NCBI GenBank assembly: GCA_050949705.1
Contig: JBMNGG010000003.1
Span: 248,001 to 312,000, forward strand
DNA: 64,000 bases
Direction: 5' to 3'
From: JBMNGG01 sp050949705
GTDB lineage: Bacteria > Bacillota > Thermosediminibacteria > Thermosediminibacterales > Tepidanaerobacteraceae
Part shown: positions 20,246 through 28,863 of the stretch, in pieces
Layout: each line of letters begins with the position of its first letter
How positions within the stretch are numbered: the stretch's first letter is position 1
The notes under the pieces: generated by a model
Told to the model about the DNA's origin: nothing
Databases searched by the model: none
The model's input: only the letters and a program-made list of their open reading frames with translations
Program-made: the position numbers and the translations under genes

Positions 20246-20498
20246 AGACATTATAGGGTTAAAAGCCGTTGAGTTGATAAAGTGCGCAGATAGCAATTAT
20301 TGAAGCCAAAAATGATTGCTGTAAATCTTGCATACTGTAAATTTTACATATATAGGTTGTACTATTATTGTATACGGGAAATAAATAAACTTAAATTTTT
20401 CTTGTTATTTTTTGTATTTTCCTGATATAATAAGTGATGTAGCAAAATTTTATGTGTATTTATTTTTTTGGACGCAGAAAAGAAAGGATGTTGTCCCT

Positions 20499-22048
20499 AT
20501 GGAGAAATTTTCTCTTCCTGCAGCAGCTAGGGTGTAGCGGCTATCGGCCTTAAGACCGGTCTAATCATCCCCAACGATGATATTGCGGCTATTACAGCGG
20601 AAGCAGCCAAGCCATTTGTAGAAGATAAGGATATTATATGTGTTACAGAAGCGGTGGTGGCCCGTTCTCAGAATCGTTACCTATCTTGCAGTGAACTTGG
20701 CTGAAGATGTTCAAAGGAAGTTAAATCTTAAGCCTGGGAGCACTTTAGCTGTAATAAGCCCCATTGCCAGCAGAAATCGTTTTGCTTTGGTATTAAAAGC
20801 TTTGGCTATGGCTACACGAGGTGGAAAAGTAATCCTGCAGTTTTCCATTCCCTTTGATGAGGTGGGGAATCAGGTCATGGACGAGGAATTTGCGACAACA
20901 CGACTCCGGCTTAAAAAGGTTTTAAAAAGTCTTCGAGAGGCCAGAGAGAACACACCGCAGCTAAATGTACTCATCGGGAGATTATAGCTGCATTAAAATT
21001 GCAGGAAATAGGCTACAATATTTTGAGTATACGAAAGATTACCGGTACAGGTATTGCTGATTTGACTGTGCGAACTCCCGAAGGTAAACTTGCAGTAGCT
21101 GAAGTTACCTTTGCAAATCTGGAAAAGGCCGCGAAAAAGGCTATCGGTATAAAAAAGGATGTAGATGGTGCCCAGCAGGCATTGGCGATTACTGTTGATC
21201 TTGGTCATCATAAGATCACCATGGTCGATGCAGAAACTTTTGAAGAACCGAAGACTTATATTTTTGGACCACAACTGGATAGTTATAACGACCCGGATGT
21301 GGTTTATACCAATGAACTTGAGAATATAACGTTTTCTCATCCTATAACAGGAATGGATTATAGGGATCTGTACATGAAAATGATCGAATCTGGTAAAGCT
21401 GAGGGAGAAGTAATATTTACCAACAATCCACTAAAGGTATATGACCTAGGCTATATTAATGGCGTTTGCATAGCATCAGTCCATGAGAGGGAAAAACAGA
21501 AAGAGCTATTCGAATCTTTTGGTGCCATGGTCCCGGTCATCTCTCTGCAGGATATAGGGCCAGGCCCATGGGGTGTGATAGGTTCCAATGTTTCAGATTT
21601 TGAAAAGGGCGTACTAAAGCTTTTGCCCGGAGATGCAGACCACACTGCAGAAGGTATTAAAAACAAAATCAGGGAAGTAAGCGGTAAAGACATTGAGGTA
21701 TTAATTTTCGGAGATGGTGCTTATAAAGACCCGGATACAGGAATATATGAAATGGCGGATCCGTATCCGGCTATTGGAGTAAGCAGTGGTCTCAAGAGTG
21801 CTGCCTTGCGAACAGGCACTAAGCTTAAACTTCAAGTGGACACCCTGCATAACCAAGGTTACTCAAGAGAAGATATTGAAGACATGCTTAAAAACAAACA
21901 GGATAAGATAACTGTAGAAAGCTTAGGGACCACTCCCCGAAGTGTAACAAGTATAGTGGCTACTTTGGCTGATTTGGTTGCGGGTTCAGCAGATGCGGGC
22001 ACACCTATTGTTCTTGTAAGAGGATTTCAATACTCTAAACGTAATTAG
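20499..22048 (+). pseudogene. CofE-like (F420-0:L-glutamate ligase family) protein, several frameshifts
   Basis: Remnant of the large clostridial CofE-like family, named after the F420 glutamate ligase though these bacteria do not normally make F420. Pieces in different frames: GLIIPNDDIAAITAEAAKPF and CVTEAVVARSQNRYL near 20550-20690, LNLKPGSTLAVISPIASRNRF near 20720-20790, and a long intact part from 20999. The C-terminal part holds DIGPGPWGVIGSNVSDFEKG, LIFGDGAYKDPDTGIYE and GSADAGTPIVLVRGF, the last two being strong family marks. Shifts occur near 20535, 20690 and 20955. The central segment (about 21000-21290) is not familiar to me from this family. Confidence 0.75.
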
Positions 22049-22064
22049 TAAAAGCATTAGTTAA

Positions 22065-22129
22065 AAAACTCATCTCCCGTATATCCACTTTATAAAATGG
22101 ATATAATCTCCAATAAGGAGATGAGTTTT
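22065..22129 (+). promoter_or_regulatory. Leader hairpin masking the ribosome site of the DUF2508 gene
   Basis: AAAACTCATCTCC (22065-22077) is perfectly complementary to GGAGATGAGTTTT (22117-22129), which contains the ribosome site and ends one base before the ATG. Inside, TATATCCA (22080-22087) pairs with TGGATATA (22098-22105). If the RNA folds this way, translation would be blocked unless the stem opens. It might instead terminate upstream transcription, but no T run follows. Confidence 0.6.
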
Positions 22130-22408
22130 ATGTTGAAAGATGAAATTATACGTATTTTTTCTGAACTTTCATCAAGACTGTTATCCAATAATGATGAGTG
22201 TGCAATTGATACACCGCAGATACAATTAACTGATGAAATTAAAAAAGCTTATCAAGATTGGGTTCGAGCTCAAAAGTATTTTCAATGGGTTTGTGACCCT
22301 GAGTTGGTAGATCATGCAATATTTCAAGAGGAAGCTGCTCGGAAAAAATACATCTATCTTCTTAACAAAGCTAAAAATCAAGGCATAAGTATTGAATGGA
22401 ATAAATAA
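22130..22408 (+). CDS. DUF2508 (YaaL-like) family protein
   Basis: A 92-residue protein of the DUF2508/YaaL family, which in spore formers is encoded between recR and bofA. The pattern LTDEIKKAYQDWVRAQKYFQWVCDPELVDHAIF is shared with this family: a helix rich in W, Q and Y, then a DPELVD turn (described here in two parts, residues about 36-67). Start ATG 22130 lies nine bases after GGAG. Function is unknown in general. The gene is followed by bofA, as expected, while recR is far upstream. Confidence 0.85.
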   Translation: MLKDEIIRIFSELSSRLLSNNDECAIDTPQIQLTDEIKKAYQDWVRAQKYFQWVCDPELVDHAIFQEEAARKKYIYLLNKAKNQGISIEWNK

Positions 22409-22439
22409 GATAGTACAAAACATATTTAGGGGTGATAAG

Positions 22440-22712
22440 ATGCATGTAGATTACGCTGCTGTAATAGCTTATGCTTTTGGGATTTTAATGCTATATTTAG
22501 TAGGCAGAGTTCTTATAATGCCCCTGAAAATTGTACTAAAACTAATATACAATGCTCTTATAGGTGGTATAATACTACTTTTGATGAATTTTGTCGGAGG
22601 TTTTGTCGGGCTTCATATAGCTTTAAATCCGATAACGGCACTGTTGGTTGGATTTTTAGGTGTGCCTGGTATAATTATGCTCTTAATTATACAGTATATT
22701 TTAGCCGGATAA
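22440..22712 (+). CDS. bofA: Pro-sigmaK processing inhibitor BofA family protein
   Basis: BofA (90 residues) sits in the outer forespore membrane and holds the SpoIVFB protease inactive until the forespore signal, which delays sigma-K activation. Two to three hydrophobic segments are visible, with the conserved LMNFVGGFVGLHIALNPITA and GFLGVPGIIMLLIIQYIL at the end. Start ATG 22440 follows AGGGGTGAT. It is 31 bases after DUF2508 and ends at a hairpin terminator. Its presence supports a spore-forming host. Confidence 0.9.
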   Translation: MHVDYAAVIAYAFGILMLYLVGRVLIMPLKIVLKLIYNALIGGIILLLMNFVGGFVGLHIALNPITALLVGFLGVPGIIMLLIIQYILAG

Positions 22713-22718
22713 CAATTT

Positions 22719-22740
22719 AGGGTCTGTATCGTCAGACCCT
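22719..22740 (+). terminator. bofA terminator
   Basis: AGGGTCTG (22719-22726) pairs with CAGACCCT (22733-22740), followed by GTTTTAAT. It closes the DUF2508-bofA unit. The 340 bases after it, up to the porC ribosome site, hold no gene; TATAAT at 23046-23051 may be a -10 box for the por operon but lacks a good -35. Confidence 0.75.
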
Positions 22741-23080
22741 GTTTTAATGTCGAAATAAGGGGAAAATTACCATTGGAAAAAAATATATTTTTGTATCTTG
22801 ACCACTCACATATGGTCTGTTATACTTAAGTAAAAATACCTGTTATAGTTATATTTTCCTGAAATGTTAAGGAAGTTTTCCTCTGTATCAGTCGACAAAA
22901 TTTTTGTATTACAACAGATAACTTTTTTCATATCTTCACTACAACAGTTCTACTATTCCATAATATGTAAGGGCTCACTTTTTTAATGATCATTTCTGAT
23001 AATGCTTTTTCGAATTCCGTGTAATATTGTTTTTTTTAGGGAAAATATAATAAAGGATCTATATGAAGGGAGGATTTTTT

Positions 23081-23656
23081 ATGACAGAAGTATTGGAAAT
23101 CCGCTGGCATGGCAGAGGTGGACAAGGAGCCAAAACCGCTGCTTTAATGCTAGCAGAAACTGCTGCTCAGGCAGGAAAATACGTCCAGGGCTTTCCCGAA
23201 TACGGTCCAGAACGGATGGGTGCACCTATTCTTGCTTTTAATCGCATAAGTGATAAACCAATTCACATTCATTCAAATGTTATAAATCCCCACATAGTTA
23301 TTGTTCTGGATGCGACTCTCTTAGGTGAAAAAGTAACTGCAGGAGTGCCGGAGGATGGGGTTTATATCATAAATACAACCCATAATCCACAGCAGGTAAG
23401 AGAGAAATTGAATCTTAAAGGCGGAAAGATATTTACTTTAGACGCAAATCAGATTTCCCTGGATACCATTGGGAGGGTAATACCCAATACCCCCATAATG
23501 GGAGCTTTTGTTAAGGCTACTGGGTTAATGTCTTATGACACATTTATGGAAAATGTAAAGAGTGAGCTTGAAAAGAAATTTAAAAATAAACCCGGTGTAG
23601 TAGAAGGAAATATTAAGGCTATAGAAAGAGCCTATGAGGAGGTGCAGGGCGAATGA
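23081..23656 (+). CDS. porC: 2-oxoacid:ferredoxin oxidoreductase, gamma subunit
   Basis: Gamma subunit (191 residues) of a four-subunit pyruvate/2-oxoacid:ferredoxin oxidoreductase that turns a 2-oxoacid and CoA into acyl-CoA, CO2 and reduced ferredoxin. Marks: IRWHGRGGQGAKTAA near the N-terminus, FPEYGPERMGAPI, and the family ending GVVEGNIKAIERAYEEV. Start ATG 23081 lies seven bases after GGGAGG; the in-frame ATG at 23063 is less likely. First of four genes in the order gamma-delta-alpha-beta, as in Thermotoga and many anaerobes. Its stop overlaps the next start by four bases. Confidence 0.93.
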   Translation: MTEVLEIRWHGRGGQGAKTAALMLAETAAQAGKYVQGFPEYGPERMGAPILAFNRISDKPIHIHSNVINPHIVIVLDATLLGEKVTAGVPEDGVYIINTTHNPQQVREKLNLKGGKIFTLDANQISLDTIGRVIPNTPIMGAFVKATGLMSYDTFMENVKSELEKKFKNKPGVVEGNIKAIERAYEEVQGE

Positions 23657-24021
23657 CACCTTTTGTCAGAAACTTTGGTCAAGGACGCAAGAGAGAAACC
23701 TTACGACCGGATATGAATTGGAAGGAACTTTCAAAGGCAGGTAATATCTATGAGCCGGGCAATGCTAACACTTATGAAACCGGAGACTGGCGAACAATAA
23801 GGCCTGTATGGAACAAGGAAAGGTGTATACATTGCTTAATTTGCTGGCGTTATTGCCCTGATGCTTCCATAATTTCAACCGATGGAAAATTCGATTCCTT
23901 CGATTACAAACATTGCAAGGGTTGCGGCATCTGTGCAAATGTATGCCCCACCCATGCCATTGACATGTTTTCAGAAGATGAAATCGATAAGCAAAAGGAG
24001 GCGAGAAGAGATGAAGAATAA
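23653..24021 (+). CDS. porD: 2-oxoacid:ferredoxin oxidoreductase, delta (ferredoxin-like) subunit
   Basis: Delta subunit (122 residues) carrying two [4Fe-4S] clusters that pass electrons out of the enzyme. Both cluster motifs are complete: CIHCLICWRYCP and CKGCGICANVCP. The N-terminal part with WNKERC is standard for the family. It overlaps porC by four bases (ATGA) and porA by eleven bases, so translation is likely coupled across the operon. Confidence 0.95.
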   Translation: MTPFVRNFGQGRKRETLRPDMNWKELSKAGNIYEPGNANTYETGDWRTIRPVWNKERCIHCLICWRYCPDASIISTDGKFDSFDYKHCKGCGICANVCPTHAIDMFSEDEIDKQKEARRDEE

Positions 24022-25192
24022 AGTTGCTCTTACTGGGAATGAAGCTGTAGCACAGGCTATGAAGCAAATAAACCCTGATGTAGTTGCAGCTTATCCCATA
24101 ACACCATCTACGGAAGTTGTGCAAATGTTTTCCTCCTTTGTATCAAACGGACAGGTTGATACGGATTTTGTAACTGTTGAAAGTGAGCACAGTGCAATGA
24201 GTGCAACCATGGGTGCATCTGCTGCCGGAGCAAGAGCTATGACTTGTACCTCAAGCCAGGGTTTGGCTTATATGTTTGAAGTGGTATATATCGCTGCATC
24301 TATGAGACTTCCTATTGTATTTCCTGTAGCTAACCGAGCTTTGAGTGGTCCAATAAACATTCACTGTGACCATAGTGATGCAATGGGTATAAAACAGTCC
24401 GGTGTGATACAACTATTTTGTGAAAATGCTCAAGAAGCCTATGACAATATGATTCAAGCTATACGCATTGCCGAACATCCTGATGTGCTTTTACCCGTAA
24501 GTGTGAACTTTGACGGTTTTATTACCAGCCACGCTTTAGATGTATTGGAAGTATTGGATGATGAAACGGTTAAAGAGTTTGTAGGAGTATATAAACCTCA
24601 AGAATTTTTATTAGATGTAAAAGAACCTTTATCAATGGGTAATTTCGACATGTACGATTACTATTTCGAACACAAATATCAGCAAGTAGCGGCGATGCAG
24701 GCTGCAAAAAAGGTAATTGAAGAAGTAGGAAAAGAATATGCTAAAATTTCCGGTAGGAATTATGGCTTAATCGATGCCTACAAGCTTGATGATGCTGATA
24801 TGGCAGTAGTGGTATTAAACTCTGCAGCAGGTAGTGCTAAGGGAGTATGTGATGAACTTAGAGAACGCGGGCTTAAAGTTGGTGTATTAAAGCCCAGAAC
24901 ATTTAGACCATTCCCCCATGAAGCTATAGTAGATGCGCTAAAAGGGGTAAAAGCCGTTGCAGTTCTTGATAGAGCTGAAACTTTCTCGACTTTGGGTGGA
25001 CCTATGTTCCTAGATGTAAGGACTTCGCTTTATGACTTGAAGAATGATATTAAAGTAGTAAACTATGTCTACGGTCTTGGTGGAAGAGATTTAAGGCTGG
25101 AAGACGTAGAGAACGTATATAATGATCTAGGCGATATTATTAAAACTGGAAAAGTCGACAATTTTGTAAGATACCTAGGACTTAGAGAATAG
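24011..25192 (+). CDS. porA: 2-oxoacid:ferredoxin oxidoreductase, alpha subunit
   Basis: Alpha subunit (393 residues). The pyrimidine-binding half opens with GNEAVAQAMKQINPDVVAAY and the conserved YPITPSTEVVQ; the E in VESEHSAMSATMGASAAG is the residue that activates thiamine diphosphate in this family. SSQGLAYMFEVVYIAASMRL and the NFDGFITSH segment follow, then the C-terminal domain II (PRTFRPFPHEAI). Start ATG 24011 overlaps porD and is preceded by AGGAGGCGAGAAG. The subunit set suggests pyruvate (or a branched 2-oxoacid); the exact substrate cannot be told by eye. Confidence 0.94.
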   Translation: MKNKVALTGNEAVAQAMKQINPDVVAAYPITPSTEVVQMFSSFVSNGQVDTDFVTVESEHSAMSATMGASAAGARAMTCTSSQGLAYMFEVVYIAASMRLPIVFPVANRALSGPINIHCDHSDAMGIKQSGVIQLFCENAQEAYDNMIQAIRIAEHPDVLLPVSVNFDGFITSHALDVLEVLDDETVKEFVGVYKPQEFLLDVKEPLSMGNFDMYDYYFEHKYQQVAAMQAAKKVIEEVGKEYAKISGRNYGLIDAYKLDDADMAVVVLNSAAGSAKGVCDELRERGLKVGVLKPRTFRPFPHEAIVDALKGVKAVAVLDRAETFSTLGGPMFLDVRTSLYDLKNDIKVVNYVYGLGGRDLRLEDVENVYNDLGDIIKTGKVDNFVRYLGLRE

Positions 25193-25202
25193 GAGGTGCA
25201 AA

Positions 25203-26150
25203 ATGGCTACATTAAAAGAACTTGCGAAAGTTGAAGAGAGGTTTGTAGGAGGCCACCGGCTATGTGCCGGATGTGGTCATGGTATTTCTGTTAGAATGGT
25301 ACTAAATGCATTGGAAAATGATGAAAATGTAGTAGTATGTAGTGCTACCGGTTGTCTTGAAGTTGCCTCTACAATATATCCCTATACTGCATGGAACTGT
25401 TCCTTTATACACAATGCCTTTGAGAATGCCGGTGCTACCATTAGCGGTGTTGAAGCTGCATATAAATCATTAAAGAGACAGGGTAAACTTAAAGATGACT
25501 TTAAATTTGTCGCCTTCGGTGGTGACGGGGGAACTTATGATATAGGTTTGCAGTCTCTCTCTGGAGCTATGGAACGTGGACATAACATGGTTTATGTATG
25601 TCTTGACAATGGGGCTTATATGAATACAGGAATCCAGCGCTCAAGTGCAACACCTGTTGGCGCAGATACCACTACCAGTCCCGCCGGTAAAGTTGTTCCA
25701 GGAAAACAGCAGCCTCGTAAAGATCTTGCGGCTATAATGGCAGCTCACAACATACCTTATGTAGCTCAAACAGCCATTAGCAGTTGGCAGGATGTACACA
25801 AGAAATCAAAGAAGGCCTTTGATGTAGATGGACCGGCTTTTATTAATATATTGTCACCTTGCCCTCGGGGATGGAGATATAATACTCCAGATATTGTTGA
25901 ATTAGTAAAGATTGCAGTTGAAACTCGTTTCTGGCCACTTTTTGAAGTGGAAAACGGTAAATGGAAGCTGAATAAAAAGCCTAAGAAATATGTACCAATT
26001 GAAGAATTCTTAAAACCACAAGGTAGATTCCGTCATCTGTTTGCTCCTGGTAATGAAGAAATGATTAAACGCATTCAAGAAGAGGTAGATGAGAATTGGC
26101 TTGCTCTTCTTGAACGTTGTGGTGAAAAGCCAGAATTACCCCCACGCTAA
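25203..26150 (+). CDS. porB: 2-oxoacid:ferredoxin oxidoreductase, beta subunit
   Basis: Beta subunit (315 residues) binding thiamine diphosphate and the proximal iron-sulfur cluster. Seen: CAGCGHGISVRMVLNAL with two cluster cysteines, CSATGCLEVAST, the diphosphate/magnesium motif GGDGGTYDIGLQSLSGAMER with NGAYMNTGIQRS, and LSPCPRGW with a further conserved Cys. Start ATG 25203 is preceded by GGAGG and lies ten bases after porA. A strong terminator follows. In an anaerobe this enzyme either makes acetyl-CoA for energy or fixes CO2 in reverse. Confidence 0.95.
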   Translation: MATLKELAKVEERFVGGHRLCAGCGHGISVRMVLNALENDENVVVCSATGCLEVASTIYPYTAWNCSFIHNAFENAGATISGVEAAYKSLKRQGKLKDDFKFVAFGGDGGTYDIGLQSLSGAMERGHNMVYVCLDNGAYMNTGIQRSSATPVGADTTTSPAGKVVPGKQQPRKDLAAIMAAHNIPYVAQTAISSWQDVHKKSKKAFDVDGPAFINILSPCPRGWRYNTPDIVELVKIAVETRFWPLFEVENGKWKLNKKPKKYVPIEEFLKPQGRFRHLFAPGNEEMIKRIQEEVDENWLALLERCGEKPELPPR

Positions 26151-26172
26151 TATAAATAATCAAAGTTTAAAA

Positions 26173-26213
26173 AATAATCTCCCGTGCATTAAATAATTGT
26201 ACGGGAGATTATT
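26173..26213 (+). terminator. por operon terminator
   Basis: AATAATCTCCCGT (26173-26185) pairs with ACGGGAGATTATT (26201-26213), followed by T residues. It closes the four-gene por operon. Confidence 0.9.
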
Positions 26214-26281
26214 TTTATCAACAAAATCACCTTAACTTAATATTTTATATATTAAGGGATTGTGTGAAGGGGGACACTGAG

Positions 26282-27178
26282 TTGGGCAAAAGGACTTATG
26301 AAATCGGTTTAGCGCTTAGTGGCGGTGGAGTTAGAGGAGCGGTACATATAGGAATAATAAATGTACTTAATAAAAATGGCATATATCCGGACATTATCGC
26401 AGGGACTAGCGTTGGAAGTCTTGCTGGAGCTTTATATGCTTCAGAGGTTGATCTAGAACAGTTTGTTGAAGAATTAAAATGCATCCATCCTGTAACCTTG
26501 CTTGATCCGACTACGACGGCAGTATATTTATTATTGCTGATTTACTATTATTGGATAAACAAGCCGTTGATTTATTGGAGTTTTCCCCAAGGTCTCTTTA
26601 AAGGGAATAAGATTGAAAAATTTCTTGATGTAGTTTTTGAAAAGAAAAATTTTAACGATATTAGCACTCCCTTATCAGTGATAAGTGCTGATATAAACAC
26701 TGGCGAAACTGTGATATTTTGTTCCAAAAAAAATGTCCCCCGAAAAAAAATAAAAGATACAGTTTTCATAACTGATCAAAGTTTAGCGACTGCTGTAAGG
26801 GCTAGCATATCATTACCTGGAGTATTTCTGCCTAAAAAGGTTGAAAGACATTTGTTGGTCGATGGAGGAATAAAAAACAATATACCGGTAGATATATTAA
26901 AAGCTCAAAAGACAAAAAAAATAATAGGAGTAGATTTGGGAGTTTCTGAAAACAGGCCAAAAGTTAATACAATTTTAGACATTCTTTTAGCTACAATTGA
27001 TATTATGGGTGATGAGTTGTCACATTATATAAAGAAAGAACATCCGGCATATTACATTTATCCCGATATACAAGGTGTGGGTTATAAAGATTTCGACCGC
27101 ATACCTGAGATTATCAAATACGGTGAAAAAGTGGCTGAAAGGGAACTGCCTTATATTCTTAGGTATTTGAATAACTAA
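26282..27178 (+). CDS. Patatin-like phospholipase family protein
   Basis: A 298-residue lipid hydrolase of the patatin/RssA type. The Ser-Asp dyad is visible: the nucleophile in GTSVG (with the oxyanion loop SGGGVRGAVH before it) and the Asp in LVDGGIKNNIPVD. A hydrophobic stretch near residues 80-95 (VYLLLLIYYYW) may press on the membrane. I prefer TTG 26282, seven bases after AAGGGGG, over GTG 26264, whose site is weak. The gene is alone between two hairpins. Substrate unknown. Confidence 0.9.
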   Translation: MGKRTYEIGLALSGGGVRGAVHIGIINVLNKNGIYPDIIAGTSVGSLAGALYASEVDLEQFVEELKCIHPVTLLDPTTTAVYLLLLIYYYWINKPLIYWSFPQGLFKGNKIEKFLDVVFEKKNFNDISTPLSVISADINTGETVIFCSKKNVPRKKIKDTVFITDQSLATAVRASISLPGVFLPKKVERHLLVDGGIKNNIPVDILKAQKTKKIIGVDLGVSENRPKVNTILDILLATIDIMGDELSHYIKKEHPAYYIYPDIQGVGYKDFDRIPEIIKYGEKVAERELPYILRYLNN

Positions 27179-27188
27179 ATGTAGAAAA

Positions 27189-27218
27189 AAATAAGTGGTA
27201 AGTTTCTACCACTTATTT
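27189..27218. terminator. Hairpin terminator between the patatin gene and the 34-residue ORF
   Basis: AAATAAGTGGTA (27189-27200) pairs perfectly with TACCACTTATTT (27207-27218). A and T runs at the ends allow use from either side, so it can end the plus-strand lipase and the minus-strand micro-ORF. Confidence 0.8.
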
Positions 27219-27236
27219 GCGATAAACATGTTAGAT

Positions 27237-27341
27237 TCAATGTTCCATGTATCCTGATTTATATAATAAATCCAATAAGTAATTTTCAAAAATATCTTCT
27301 TCTCTAGCAGTTGCAGGAATTTCATAATTTTGTTTTTCCAT
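27237..27341 (-). CDS. Putative 34-residue protein
   Basis: A short ORF on the minus strand, too small for usual gene calling. It begins at ATG 27341 with an AAGGAGTGG ribosome site at the right distance and ends at TGA 27237. The product (MEKQNYEIPATAREEDIFEN, then YLLDLLYKSGYMEH) is acidic at its centre with an amphipathic C-terminal helix and no membrane segment. A near-ideal promoter lies 45 bases upstream and a terminator just beyond its end, so all parts of a transcription unit are present. No family recognised. Confidence 0.65.
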   Translation of the reverse strand: MEKQNYEIPATAREEDIFENYLLDLLYKSGYMEH

Positions 27342-27385
27342 AATCAACCACTCCTTGTATATTTGTATACACGTATTTAAGTCCT

Positions 27386-27413
27386 ATTATACACACGTAT
27401 TGTGATTTGTCAA
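27386..27413 (-). promoter_or_regulatory. Sigma-A type promoter of the 34-residue ORF
   Basis: On the minus strand, TTGACA (27413-27408) and TATAAT (27391-27386) are both exact consensus with a 16-base spacer. Two copies of ATACGTGT lie in and just after the promoter (about 27395-27402 and 27367-27374), which could be a regulator site. Confidence 0.8.
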
Positions 27414-27497
27414 CAATAAATAAAAAAATATTTTAAAGGATTTATGGTATTTTTGTCGAATAACTTGATAGCATAAATATGGGCAAGGAGAAACAAC

Positions 27498-28661
27498 ATG
27501 CCGGCAAGCAGAATAATAATTTCATCTATTTTAGTAATTATAATTACATTTTTTTTGGCAGGTTGTAGTGTGGAGTCAAAGCCCGTTTCAGCTGTGGCTG
27601 AAGAAGTATATGAAAGTCCGAAGGAAATCGATTATTTAGCACAACCTTATCAAAATCCCACAGTTTGGAATCCACCGGTGAAAGTTAAAGGAATTTATCT
27701 TACAGGTTGGATGGCCGGACAGACAAAAGGATTTGAAAATCTAGTGGAACTAGCCAATAGAACAGAGGTTAATGCAATGGTAATCGATGTTAAGGATAAT
27801 ACAGGCAAGTTAACTTATCACTCTAATCTGGCCATAGTAGAGGAAATAGGTGCAAACTCCGAGCGGATTCCTGATGTTGGTAATTTACTAGGCACTTTAA
27901 AGAAACATGGTATTTATGCTATTGCTCGAGTTGTTGCATTTGAAGATCCGATTTTAGCTAAAAGCAAGCCGGAACTAAGTATCATCACTAAAAGCGGACA
28001 ACCCTGGCGTACTAGAAATGGTTTGGGATGGGTTGACCCATACAACCAAGAGGTATGGGATTACATATTGGATATAGCTGAAGAAGCTGCGAAAAAAGGT
28101 TTTAATGAAATTCAGTTTGATTATGTGCGATTCCCATCAGACGGTAATTTAAAAGATATCGTTTATCCTTCAAATGATGGTAGGAGTCGTGTGGATGTAA
28201 TAACAGATTTTCTTGTTTACGCTAAAGAAAGGTTAAAGCCTTATGGTGTCTACATATCAGCTGATGTATTCGGCTTAGTTACTTCTGCTACTGATGATAT
28301 GCTTATAGGTCAAATTTTGGAAGATATAGCCAAAGATGTAGATTATATTTGTCCAATGATATATCCATCTCACTATAGTTCAGGTTCTTACGGTTTAGCA
28401 AACCCAAATGGAGCTCCTTATGAGACTGTATATAGAGGACTTCAGGACGCGGTGAACAGGCTTGCAAAGCTAGATGGCTTTAAAGCTGAAATTAGACCTT
28501 GGTTGCAGGACTTTACTTTAGGAAAACCAGCCTACGGCACTGAGCAGGTACGTGCTCAAATAGAGGCTACATATGATGTGGGATTATCTGAATGGATTTT
28601 ATGGAATTCGGCTAATATATACACAGAACAAGCCTTAGAAAAAGAAAGTCAAAAGAATTGA
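27498..28661 (+). CDS. DUF4015 putative glycoside hydrolase lipoprotein
   Basis: A 387-residue secreted lipoprotein: the signal peptide (ISSILVIIITFFLAGCS) ends with lipobox LAGC, so the Cys near residue 23 should be lipid-anchored outside the cell. The rest matches the DUF4015 TIM-barrel family related to glycoside hydrolases: GIYLTGWMAGQTKGFENLV, NAMVIDVKDNTGKLTYHS, FNEIQFDYVRFPSDG (with likely catalytic acids), ISADVFGLVTSATDDM and PMIYPSHYSSGSYG. Start ATG 27498 follows AAGGAGA. Target glycan unknown. Confidence 0.9.
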   Translation: MPASRIIISSILVIIITFFLAGCSVESKPVSAVAEEVYESPKEIDYLAQPYQNPTVWNPPVKVKGIYLTGWMAGQTKGFENLVELANRTEVNAMVIDVKDNTGKLTYHSNLAIVEEIGANSERIPDVGNLLGTLKKHGIYAIARVVAFEDPILAKSKPELSIITKSGQPWRTRNGLGWVDPYNQEVWDYILDIAEEAAKKGFNEIQFDYVRFPSDGNLKDIVYPSNDGRSRVDVITDFLVYAKERLKPYGVYISADVFGLVTSATDDMLIGQILEDIAKDVDYICPMIYPSHYSSGSYGLANPNGAPYETVYRGLQDAVNRLAKLDGFKAEIRPWLQDFTLGKPAYGTEQVRAQIEATYDVGLSEWILWNSANIYTEQALEKESQKN

Positions 28662-28729
28662 CTTTATCTGGATGTTGGTGTATGCTTATGGCAAACAGTA
28701 ATAATTATTAATAGTAGGAGGTGTTTGAA

Positions 28730-28855
28730 ATGGCAGTATTCAAATGTAGTGTTTGTGGATTCGAAAAGGAAGGTCGTTGTAAGCCAAGAAAATGCCCGGA
28801 ATGTGAAGGAAAAGGTACTTTTAACAAGGTCGAAAATCCAGAGGAAGAGAAATAA
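28730..28855 (+). CDS. Rubredoxin-like zinc/iron ribbon protein (41 residues)
   Basis: A tiny protein starting at ATG 28730 after a strong AGGAGGTG site. Two CxxC knuckles (FKCSVCGF and KCPECEGKG) flank the GRCKPRKCPE segment, which is the signature of the RCKP-type rubredoxin-like family. Four cysteines should bind one iron or zinc ion. It lies eight bases ahead of the Fur/PerR gene, so the two are probably cotranscribed; a role with oxidative stress is plausible but inferred. Confidence 0.85.
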   Translation: MAVFKCSVCGFEKEGRCKPRKCPECEGKGTFNKVENPEEEK

Positions 28856-28863
28856 AGAGGATC

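Noticed and set aside
22719..23080. Regulatory RNA ahead of the por operon
   Set aside because: Beyond the bofA terminator I found no conserved motif or stable fold by eye.
23002..23241. 79-codon ORF ahead of and overlapping porC
   Set aside because: It is a shadow frame of porC without ribosome site or family likeness.
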